From contig NC_007908.1 in NCBI RefSeq assembly GCF_000013605.1, forward strand, positions 2,046,001 through 2,110,000: a DNA stretch of 64,000 nucleotides. Reading direction: 5' to 3'. Positions 30,141 to 37,391 of the stretch are shown here, piece by piece. Position 1 is the stretch's first letter; each line of letters starts with the position of its first letter. The stretch is from Rhodoferax ferrireducens T118 (GTDB taxonomy: Bacteria > Pseudomonadota > Gammaproteobacteria > Burkholderiales > Burkholderiaceae_C). The notes under the pieces were generated by a model. The model ran no database searches and had not been told where the DNA came from. It saw nothing but the letters and a program-made list of their open reading frames with translations. The translations under genes were made by a program, and so were the position numbers.

Positions 30141-31058
30141 ATGAGCGACTTTACAAGCAATTTCTGGTCGATATATGTCGCCGGAATCACCATCGTCAGT
30201 ATCGTGGCCTGTTTGCTGCTGCTGATATTGACCGGCAAGTCCAAAGGCATGTCGACCAGCGATAACACTACCGGGCATGTGTGGGATGGCGATTTGCGGG
30301 AGATGAACAACCCCCTGCCGCGCTGGTGGGCCTGGTTGTTTGTCATCACGATTGTTTTTTCCTTCATCTATCTGGCGCTGTATCCAGGGCTAGGCACTTA
30401 TGGCGGCAAGTTGGGCTGGACGTCCGTTGGGCAACACCAGGCGGAGGTCGATAAAGGCAATGCCGAGGTCGCCCCCTTGTATGCCAAATTTTCAGCCATG
30501 AAACCCGAAGACGTGGCCAAAGATGCACAGGCCATGGCTATTGGTGAGCGTTTGTTCATGAACAACTGCGCCCAGTGCCACGGCTCTGATGCTCGCGGCA
30601 ACAAGGGTTTTCCGAACCTGACTGACAACGATTGGTTGGGTGGCGGTACGCCGGAGATTATCAAAGCCGACATCACCAAGGGTCGTATTGCCGTGATGCC
30701 ACCGATGGCAGCGGCTGTCGGCACGGCAGAAGATGTCAAGAACCTGGCACAGTATGTGTTGAGCCTGTCTGGTAGCCCACACGATTCTGTTCAGGCAGCC
30801 CTCGGTAAGGAAAAATTTGCTGTCTGCGCCGCTTGTCACGGTATCGACGGTAAGGGTAACCAGACACTTGGTTCAGCCAACTTGACAGACAACATTTGGT
30901 TGCACGGCTATGGCGAGGCTGCCATTGTTGCCATGATCAATGAGGGCAAGACAAACCAGATGCCCGCCCAGGCTGATAAGTTGACAGAGGCTCAGGTTCA
31001 CGTGTTGGCTTCTTATGTTTGGGGGCTTTCCAACAAGGGCGGTATCGCCGCTCAGTAA
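30141..31058 (+). CDS. ccoP: cbb3-type cytochrome c oxidase subunit III (CcoP)
   Basis: 305 residues. There are two N-terminal helices (about 8-32 and 60-82), the long form of CcoP, then two class I cytochrome c domains with CAQCH at 143-147 and CAACH at 229-233 and Met ligands in VMPPM and NQMPAQ. It is the electron entry subunit on the periplasmic side. It ends the ccoNOQP set; ccoG follows after 42 nt. Confidence 0.97.
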   Translation: MSDFTSNFWSIYVAGITIVSIVACLLLLILTGKSKGMSTSDNTTGHVWDGDLREMNNPLPRWWAWLFVITIVFSFIYLALYPGLGTYGGKLGWTSVGQHQAEVDKGNAEVAPLYAKFSAMKPEDVAKDAQAMAIGERLFMNNCAQCHGSDARGNKGFPNLTDNDWLGGGTPEIIKADITKGRIAVMPPMAAAVGTAEDVKNLAQYVLSLSGSPHDSVQAALGKEKFAVCAACHGIDGKGNQTLGSANLTDNIWLHGYGEAAIVAMINEGKTNQMPAQADKLTEAQVHVLASYVWGLSNKGGIAAQ

Positions 31059-31100
31059 GCTCTATATCATTAGTCTGGTAGTCACTCGGAAAGTACGCTG

Positions 31101-32567
31101 TTGAACAATAAGGCATTCGGCAATTACAAGGTCATCCCCATCGTTCATCAAGAAGGCTTTGAGCCGCCGCGTCCGCCCGAATCAGCGGATGACGGCATGC
31201 TCTCCCTGTACGCCTCGCACCAGACGATTTATCCGCGCAGTGTCTCGGGCCTGTTCTCCAACTGGCGCTGGGGCATGGTCTGGCTGACCCAGATCATCTT
31301 TTACGGTCTGCCCTGGCTGGAGTGGGGCCAGCGCCAGGCCGTCCTGTTTGACCTGGCCTCCAGGCGCTTCTACATCTTTGGCCTGGTGCTGTACCCGCAG
31401 GACTTCATCTACCTCACCGGTATTCTGGTCATCTCGGCCCTGTCGCTGTTTCTCTTTACGGCAGTGGCCGGGCGCCTGTGGTGTGGTTACGCCTGTCCAC
31501 AGACGGTCTATACCGAAATTTTCCTCTGGATCGAGAAAAAGGTCGAGGGGGATCGCTCAGCGCGCCTGCGCCGCGACGCCCAGCCTTGGTCGCTGGACAG
31601 GGGCATGCGCAAATCCACCAAGCATTTCCTGTGGCTGGCCGTGGCGTTTTGGACCGGCTTTACCTTTGTCGGTTATTTCACACCGATCAAACAACATGGC
31701 GTCGACCTCCTGCAGATGAGCATGGGCTCCTGGGAAGTGTTCTGGACCTTCTTCTATGGCTTCGCCACCTACGGCAACGCCGGCTTCATGCGCGAGCAGG
31801 TCTGCAAGCACATGTGCCCCTATGCGCGCTTTCAAAGCGCCATGTTTGATAAAGACACGCTGATCGTCACCTACGACACCGAGCGCGGCGAGCCCCGCGG
31901 GGCCCGCTCACGCAAGGCCGATCCCGCCCAGTTGAACCTGGGTGCCTGCGTCGATTGCAGCCTGTGTGTCCAGGTCTGTCCGACCGGCATTGATATCCGC
32001 AAAGGCCTGCAATATGAGTGCATCGGCTGTGGTGCCTGCGCCGATGTCTGTGACGAAGTGATGGACAAAATGGGTTACGCACGCGGCCTGGTCAAGTACA
32101 CCACCGAACACGCCATGCAGGAGCATTGGACCCAGTCGCAAACCTTGCGTCACGTGCTGCGCCCACGCATTCTGGTCTACACCGCCATTCTGGCGACGAT
32201 TGTGATCGCGATGGTGACCAGTCTGGCGCTGCGCAAACCGTTCAGGGTTGATGTGATCCGGGATCGCGGTGTCATGGCGCGCGTGGTCGAGGCGGGCAAG
32301 ATTGAGAACGTCTACCGTCTGCAAGTCATGAACGCCACTGAAACGGATCAGCGCTTCAAAGTCACGGTGTCTGGTCTACCTGGGCTTGAAGTAACCTCGG
32401 ACAACGAATTGACGGTACCCGCAGCGCAGGCGCGCTGGCTGGTGGTGCGGACCCAGTTGCCACCCGAAGTGGCGCCGCCCGGCTCACATCCGATCAAATT
32501 CGAAATTGAATCAATTGACATGCATGTCCATGATGCAGAAAAATCCGTGTTTTTGGTGCCGCAATAA
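31101..32567 (+). CDS. ccoG: cbb3 oxidase accessory protein CcoG (4Fe-4S ferredoxin-like)
   Basis: 488 residues from TTG 31101 with GGAAAG upstream; the next in-frame Met is 32 residues in and would lose conserved sequence. There are several membrane helices, CGYACPQTVYTEIF, EQVCKHMCPYARFQ, then two 4Fe-4S motifs (CVDCSLCVQVCPTG and CIGCGACADVCDEVM) and a C-terminal Ig-like periplasmic domain. CcoG family proteins reduce copper for oxidase assembly. Confidence 0.93.
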   Translation: MNNKAFGNYKVIPIVHQEGFEPPRPPESADDGMLSLYASHQTIYPRSVSGLFSNWRWGMVWLTQIIFYGLPWLEWGQRQAVLFDLASRRFYIFGLVLYPQDFIYLTGILVISALSLFLFTAVAGRLWCGYACPQTVYTEIFLWIEKKVEGDRSARLRRDAQPWSLDRGMRKSTKHFLWLAVAFWTGFTFVGYFTPIKQHGVDLLQMSMGSWEVFWTFFYGFATYGNAGFMREQVCKHMCPYARFQSAMFDKDTLIVTYDTERGEPRGARSRKADPAQLNLGACVDCSLCVQVCPTGIDIRKGLQYECIGCGACADVCDEVMDKMGYARGLVKYTTEHAMQEHWTQSQTLRHVLRPRILVYTAILATIVIAMVTSLALRKPFRVDVIRDRGVMARVVEAGKIENVYRLQVMNATETDQRFKVTVSGLPGLEVTSDNELTVPAAQARWLVVRTQLPPEVAPPGSHPIKFEIESIDMHVHDAEKSVFLVPQ

Positions 32568-32576
32568 GGATAGTTT

Positions 32577-32864
32577 ATGAAAAACGATACCCTCAAATCT
32601 CCTGAACCCTGGTGGAAGTTTGGCTATGTTTGGCTGGTCGTGGCTGGTCCGGCTATCGTGGTCGTGGCCGCTTTTGTTACTTTGTATCTTGCCGTGACGA
32701 GACCTGATCCGGTCATTACCGAAGACTATTACCGCCAGGGGATTGAAATCAACAAGACATTGGGAGATGATGCGCAGGCTGCCAGCATGGCACCAGCCCT
32801 GCAGGCCCGTAACCATGCGCAGACTGGCTTTGTCACCGGTTCCAAAGCTGTCCATAGGCCTTGA
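32577..32864 (+). CDS. ccoH: FixH/CcoH family protein
   Basis: 95 residues: a single N-terminal transmembrane helix (WLVVAGPAIVVVAAFVTLYLA) then DPVITEDYYRQGIEIN, the diagnostic CcoH/FixH motif. It acts in cbb3 assembly with CcoI. It is shorter than many FixH proteins (about 150 residues), as is common in this group. It begins 9 nt after the ccoG stop. Confidence 0.85.
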   Translation: MKNDTLKSPEPWWKFGYVWLVVAGPAIVVVAAFVTLYLAVTRPDPVITEDYYRQGIEINKTLGDDAQAASMAPALQARNHAQTGFVTGSKAVHRP

Positions 32865-32898
32865 ACGTAATGACCTCTGAAATACAGGACGCCCGATT

Positions 32899-33189
32899 AT
32901 GTTGTCGCAACGCTTAATGTGGATTATCTGGCCTGCCTTTCTGGTGGCTGGTGTGCTTGAAGTGCTTGTATTTGCAATGGTCGATCCGCAGGACCTGCAG
33001 TGGTTCGGGCAACCCATCGGGTTTTCCCGTCAGGGTGTTTACACCATGGCGTTTTTTGTCTTTTGGGGCATCACCATGTTGGCCAGTGGCTTGACCACCT
33101 TGCTGTCGATGTCGCCGTTTGAAGTCAACCGCTGCCCTTTGCCGGCGAATGCACGCCCGGAGAGCTGCTCCAAGCAAGGGCGCTGCTGA
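32899..33189 (+). CDS. Small two-helix membrane protein of the cco cluster
   Basis: 96 residues with two predicted membrane helices (about 7-27 and 48-70) separated by a short loop. It ends in a Cys-containing segment, NRCPLPANARPESCSKQGRC (three cysteines). I do not recognise a named family. Its position directly after ccoH on the same strand suggests a part in oxidase assembly or metal handling, but this is inference. Confidence 0.65.
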   Translation: MLSQRLMWIIWPAFLVAGVLEVLVFAMVDPQDLQWFGQPIGFSRQGVYTMAFFVFWGITMLASGLTTLLSMSPFEVNRCPLPANARPESCSKQGRC

Positions 33190-33200
33190 GTCGGTTTTTC

Positions 33201-33929
33201 TCAGGCTGTTCCGGCACCGGATTTTGGATTGACAATATCCTTCAACGCGTCCGTGTTGAGGATGCGGACATGACGTTGTTTGACTTCCACGATGCCTTCT
33301 TCAGCGAATCTTGAAAATGTGCGGCTCACGGTTTCGAGTTTCAAACCCAAAAAACTGCCAATTTCTTCGCGCGTCATGCGGAGTATCAATTCTGACTGCG
33401 AGAAGCCGCGGGCGTGCAGTCGCTGAACCAGATTCAAAAGGAAGGTAGCCAGACGCTCCTCTGCGCGCATGCTGCCCAACAGCAGCATCACTCCGTGCTC
33501 GCGTACGATCTCGCGGCTCATGATCTTGTGGACGTGGCGCTGGAGTGAATTGACTGCGCGTGACAGCTCTTCAATACGATCAAATGGCATGACACAGACC
33601 TCAGCGTCTTCCAGGGCAACGGCGTCGCACGTGTGGTAGTCGTTGACGATTCCGTCGAGACCCACGACTTCGCCGGCCATTTGGAAGCCCGTTACCTGAT
33701 CCCGTCCATCCTCGGAGGCTACACAGGTTTTGAAGAAACCGGTGCGAATGGCATACAGGCTGGTGAACTTCTCGCCATTGCGAAAAAGAAGAGAGCCACG
33801 CTTGACCGTGCGCCGCGCGGCGACCATGTCATCGATCAAATCGAGTTCTTCTTCACTCAGGCCCAAGGGCATGCACAGCTCCCGCAAGTTACAGTTTGAG
33901 CATGCGACTTTGATGGTGTGAGGGTTCAT
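33201..33929 (-). CDS. fnr: Oxygen-sensing regulator Fnr/Anr (Crp-Fnr family)
   Basis: 242 residues. The 4Fe-4S ligands C10, C13, C19 and C101 are all present (ACSNCNLRELC and YHTCDAV). A cyclic-nucleotide-type beta roll, dimer helix and winged helix follow, with the FNR-type recognition helix LKLETVSRTFSRF (E..SR contacts to TTGAT). It should activate oxygen-limited genes such as ccoI, uspA and hemN. It is divergent from hemN over 140 bp and convergent with the small membrane protein gene, 11 nt away. Confidence 0.95.
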   Translation of the reverse strand: MNPHTIKVACSNCNLRELCMPLGLSEEELDLIDDMVAARRTVKRGSLLFRNGEKFTSLYAIRTGFFKTCVASEDGRDQVTGFQMAGEVVGLDGIVNDYHTCDAVALEDAEVCVMPFDRIEELSRAVNSLQRHVHKIMSREIVREHGVMLLLGSMRAEERLATFLLNLVQRLHARGFSQSELILRMTREEIGSFLGLKLETVSRTFSRFAEEGIVEVKQRHVRILNTDALKDIVNPKSGAGTA

Positions 33930-33950
33930 GATGTCATTTTGGCACTAATC

Positions 33951-33976
33951 ATTGACCTGTCCTGATGTGGGTCAAT
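33951..33976. promoter_or_regulatory. Inverted repeat between fnr and hemN with FNR-like half-sites
   Basis: ATTGACC at 33951-33957 and GGTCAAT at 33970-33976 form a perfect dyad with a 12-nt spacer. TTGAC/GTCAA are FNR half-sites, but they are ten bases further apart than in a canonical box. It lies 22 nt upstream of the fnr ATG, where binding could block fnr transcription. Confidence 0.4.
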
Positions 33977-34044
33977 TTTTTAGGTCTTACACTTCTTTAT
34001 GATTCAATCTAGGTCAAGAGACGATTTCAATTATTGAGGCACAT

Positions 34045-34060
34045 TTGTCAAAATTGACAA
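34045..34060. promoter_or_regulatory. 16-bp palindrome over the hemN ribosome site
   Basis: TTGTCAA-AA-TTGACAA is a perfect inverted repeat ending directly at the GGAA ribosome site, 9 nt before the hemN ATG. It is not a canonical FNR box. It could be an operator for another regulator, or a small RNA hairpin affecting translation. Confidence 0.45.
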
Positions 34061-34069
34061 GGAATTTCC

Positions 34070-35467
34070 ATGAACACAGCCGTTGCTGAACCAATTTCCG
34101 AAGACCTCATCCGTCGTTTCGATGTATCGGGACCGCGTTATACCTCTTATCCCACCGCGGACCGTTTTGTTGAGGCATTTTCAGTTGAGGACTATACCCA
34201 AGCCTTGAAGCTTCGGCGGGCTGGGGGGGCGGCCATGACGCTGCCATTGTCTTTATATGTTCACATCCCTTTCTGTGAATCCCTGTGTTATTACTGCGCC
34301 TGCAACAAGATCATCACCAAGCACCATGATCGGGCCGGCCCTTATTTGCGCTACCTGAGCCGCGAAGTCGATTTGCACACGGAGCAACTGGGTGTAGGAC
34401 AAACGGTGACCCAATTGCATCTGGGTGGTGGCAGTCCCACTTTTTTGACGGATGATGAGCTGCGCGAGTTGATGGCCATGTTGCGGCGCAACTTTACCTT
34501 CGCCCCAAGCGGTGAATACTCGATCGAGGTGGACCCGCGCACCATCGACGCGTCGCGGCTCGATACCTTGGCCGAGTTGGGATTCAATCGTTTGAGCTTT
34601 GGGATTCAGGATTTCGACCCTGATGTTCAAAAATCGGTACACCGTGTGCAGCCGGCCGAACAGGTTTTTGCCTTGGTGGCAGCCGCCCGCGAACGCGGTT
34701 TTGATTCCATCAATGCGGACCTGATTTATGGCCTGCCTCTGCAAAGCCCGGAGTCATTTGACCGCACACTGGCGCAGGTGGTCGAGTTGCGGCCGGAGCG
34801 TATTGCCTTGTACGCCTATGCCCACTTGCCCGAGCGTTTCAAGCCCCAGCGCCGCATTCCGACCGTGGAGATTCCCAGCGGTGCGGCCAAGGTGGCCATG
34901 CTGGCGCGGTCCATGGCCGCTTTTATGGGTGCTGGTTATGTCTATGTCGGGATGGACCACTTTGCATTGCCGACGGACTCGCTGGCGATTGCCAAGCGGC
35001 AAGGTCGGCTGCATCGCAATTTTCAGGGCTACAGCACCCAACCCGATTGCGACCTGATTGGACTTGGCGTGTCGTCGATCGGCCGGATTGGCGCCACCTA
35101 TAGCCAGAATGCCAAGACCCTGGAAGAGTATTACGACTATCTGGATCAGGGGCGCTTCCCCGTGGTGCGCGGCTTGGCGTTGACGCGTGACGACCTGTTG
35201 CGTCGCGCCGTGATCATGGCCATCATGTGCCAAGGGCAAGTTCTGTTCGAGTCCATTGAGTTGGCGCATCTGATCGAATTTCGCAAGTACTTTGCGCCTG
35301 AAATGGAAGCCCTGCAAAAGCTGGCGGATCAGGGCATGGTCACGGTGGACGATGTCGGCATTCAGGTCACTGACATGGGCTGGTTTTTTGTCCGCGCCGT
35401 GGCCATGGTGTTTGATCGCTATTTGCAGACCGACCGCACGCGCGCGCGGTTTTCCAAGATTATCTGA
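34070..35467 (+). CDS. hemN: Oxygen-independent coproporphyrinogen III dehydrogenase HemN
   Basis: 465 residues. The radical-SAM cluster motif is CESLCYYCAC (CX3CX2C plus the HemN-specific extra Cys). GGGSPTFL, IEVDPRTID, FGIQDFD, ADLIYGLPLQ and MDHFALPTD follow as in HemN. It converts coproporphyrinogen III to protoporphyrinogen IX without oxygen, feeding heme to the cbb3 oxidase. It is divergent from fnr, and the next gene starts 8 nt after its stop. Confidence 0.96.
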   Translation: MNTAVAEPISEDLIRRFDVSGPRYTSYPTADRFVEAFSVEDYTQALKLRRAGGAAMTLPLSLYVHIPFCESLCYYCACNKIITKHHDRAGPYLRYLSREVDLHTEQLGVGQTVTQLHLGGGSPTFLTDDELRELMAMLRRNFTFAPSGEYSIEVDPRTIDASRLDTLAELGFNRLSFGIQDFDPDVQKSVHRVQPAEQVFALVAAARERGFDSINADLIYGLPLQSPESFDRTLAQVVELRPERIALYAYAHLPERFKPQRRIPTVEIPSGAAKVAMLARSMAAFMGAGYVYVGMDHFALPTDSLAIAKRQGRLHRNFQGYSTQPDCDLIGLGVSSIGRIGATYSQNAKTLEEYYDYLDQGRFPVVRGLALTRDDLLRRAVIMAIMCQGQVLFESIELAHLIEFRKYFAPEMEALQKLADQGMVTVDDVGIQVTDMGWFFVRAVAMVFDRYLQTDRTRARFSKII

Positions 35468-35475
35468 TCGGGTCA

Positions 35476-36153
35476 ATGCAATCCTCTCTGGCTGTCACCG
35501 CCTTGTTGATGGGCCTGGCCGGAGGGCCGCACTGCATTGCCATGTGTGGCGCTGCCTGTGCCGGGATCGGGCAAGCAGCAGGCCCGCGCAAGAATTCAGC
35601 CATGTGGAGCTTCCAGATCGGTCGGGTATTGGGCTATTCCGCACTCGGGTCGCTGGCGGCAGCCTCGATGCAGGGTTTGGGCTGGTTGACGGTGCAGTCG
35701 GCCGCGTTGCGCCCGGTGTGGACGCTGTTTCATGTCGCAACCCTGGTGCTGGGCCTGTTGTTACTCTGGAAAGCGCAGCAACCGGTTTGGCTGGAGCAGG
35801 CGGGCAAAAAAATATGGATTGGTGCACGCTCCCTGGCTGCCGGGCGGGGCCGGGGTGCGCCACTGGTGATTGGCGCTCTCTGGACTTTTTTGCCCTGCGG
35901 CTTGCTCTATTCGGCGCTGCTGGTTGCCGCTTTGACAGGCCATGCCCTTGAAGGCGCCTGGGTAATGGCCTTGTTTGCCTTAGGCACCAGTGTCTCCATG
36001 ATGGCGGGTCCCTGGTTATGGCTGCGTTTGCGGGGTAATGGGGCTGGCGATTGGGGTGTGCGCCTGGCCGGTCTGGCATTGGCTGCCAGTTCGGTCTGGG
36101 CTTTGTGGATGGCGTATGCCCACGACGCCGCGCCCTGGTGCGCAACGCCTTGA
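35476..36153 (+). CDS. SafE/UreH-like membrane protein of the cbb3/heme cluster
   Basis: 225 residues and six predicted helices. The duplicated motif is GGPHCIAMCGA in helix 1 and FLPCGLLYSAL in the middle, the Cys/His arrangement of the sulfite exporter TauE/SafE-like (CcoH2, DsbD-type) family often found with cbb3 assembly genes. Cysteines and His suggest metal or thiol handling. It starts 8 nt after hemN and is probably co-transcribed. The substrate is not known. Confidence 0.75.
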   Translation: MQSSLAVTALLMGLAGGPHCIAMCGAACAGIGQAAGPRKNSAMWSFQIGRVLGYSALGSLAAASMQGLGWLTVQSAALRPVWTLFHVATLVLGLLLLWKAQQPVWLEQAGKKIWIGARSLAAGRGRGAPLVIGALWTFLPCGLLYSALLVAALTGHALEGAWVMALFALGTSVSMMAGPWLWLRLRGNGAGDWGVRLAGLALAASSVWALWMAYAHDAAPWCATP

Positions 36154-36187
36154 CGAGTCGTTTTTTGCCGACTCCGAGCGCCCGGTT

Positions 36188-37375
36188 TCAACGCGTCTTG
36201 ACCCGGTCGCCGTCTTTGAGCTTGGTGTCCGGGTAGACGATCACCTGAGTATCCTTGGTCAGCCCCGTCTTGACCCAGGCCAGGGCACCGTTGCGTGCTG
36301 CCACTTCAATCTCTTTCAGGCGAGCATGGCCCTTGTCCAGCACAAAAAGGCCTGAGCGGGCACCAACCGGAAACAAGGCGCTGACCGGAATCATGACCGC
36401 GTTTTCCACGACTTGGACCAGCACACGCACATCCACCTTGAACCCGTCGCCCAATGCCTGCCATTTTTCGGGAGGCGAGGTGATGTCGATAATCGCATTG
36501 ACGCGCTGTTCTTCCACCCCCAAAGCCGAGACTTTGGTGAATGCCGCCGGTTCGATGAGCCGAACTTGTCCTGTCAGCACGTCGGGTCCACCCCAGTTTG
36601 AGAGCTGCACCGCGGTGCCCGGCTTGATCTGCGCGGCATCTTCGGTCAGGATATCCACCACCACTTCAAGCTGGGTCGGGTCGCCCAGTTCCATGATCGG
36701 TGTGCCAGCCATCACGATGCCTTCACTTTGCTGCTGCACCTTCAGAACCTTGCCTGAGACGGGCGCCTTGACGTCATAGGCACGTTGCCGCCCACCCGGC
36801 GTGATCTGGGAGAACTGGCGCAAGGCAACGCGTGACTGTTCCAACTCATGGCGCGCGGCGGCCTCTTCTTGCCGCGCGCTTTCCAGCTCTTTCTCGCGCA
36901 GGCGCACGGCAAGTCGCCCGGTTTCATTCTGGTTGGGTGAAACAAAACCCTGTTGGGCAAGCGCTTCGCTGCGTTTGAGTTCCGCCTGCGCCTGGTCAAG
37001 CGCCGCGCCGGCTCGCCCGACGTTGGCCTGTGCCCGTGCTACCGAGGCCTGCATCGCACCAATGCGTGCACTTTGCTCGGCGCGGGTGCGCTCATCAAGC
37101 AGTGCCGGGGCCACGGGCCAGAATGTCGCGACGGGGGCGTCGCGCATCACCGTATCGCCTTGTTTGAGGAGGATGCGCGCCACGCGACCCGCCAGCGGCG
37201 CCGAGACGACATAGCGGTCGCGCAGGCGGGTCTTGCCGTCCTCCTGCACAGAACGTTCAAACCGTCCCTGGGTCACGGCCGCTATCTCGACTTCTGCCGG
37301 GGTCGGCATGAAGGCCCACCCCAAGAGCGCCAGCACCAGCAAGCCAACGATCCCAATCCATACTTTTCTTTTCAT
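36188..37375 (-). CDS. Periplasmic adaptor (HlyD/MacA-like) of an ABC export system
   Basis: 395 residues from ATG 37375 with CTGGAGAAAG upstream. There is an N-terminal anchor (VWIGIVGLLVLALLGWAFM), a barrel-sandwich half (SAPLAGRVARILLKQGDTV), a coiled-coil hairpin (about 100-190, rich in Ala/Gln/Glu), the second lipoyl half (VKAPVSGKVLKVQQQ) and beta-barrel domains. It links the inner-membrane permease to an outer-membrane channel. The permease gene ends 16 nt upstream. Confidence 0.88.
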   Translation of the reverse strand: MKRKVWIGIVGLLVLALLGWAFMPTPAEVEIAAVTQGRFERSVQEDGKTRLRDRYVVSAPLAGRVARILLKQGDTVMRDAPVATFWPVAPALLDERTRAEQSARIGAMQASVARAQANVGRAGAALDQAQAELKRSEALAQQGFVSPNQNETGRLAVRLREKELESARQEEAAARHELEQSRVALRQFSQITPGGRQRAYDVKAPVSGKVLKVQQQSEGIVMAGTPIMELGDPTQLEVVVDILTEDAAQIKPGTAVQLSNWGGPDVLTGQVRLIEPAAFTKVSALGVEEQRVNAIIDITSPPEKWQALGDGFKVDVRVLVQVVENAVMIPVSALFPVGARSGLFVLDKGHARLKEIEVAARNGALAWVKTGLTKDTQVIVYPDTKLKDGDRVKTR

Positions 37376-37391
37376 TCTTTCTCCAGTTTTC

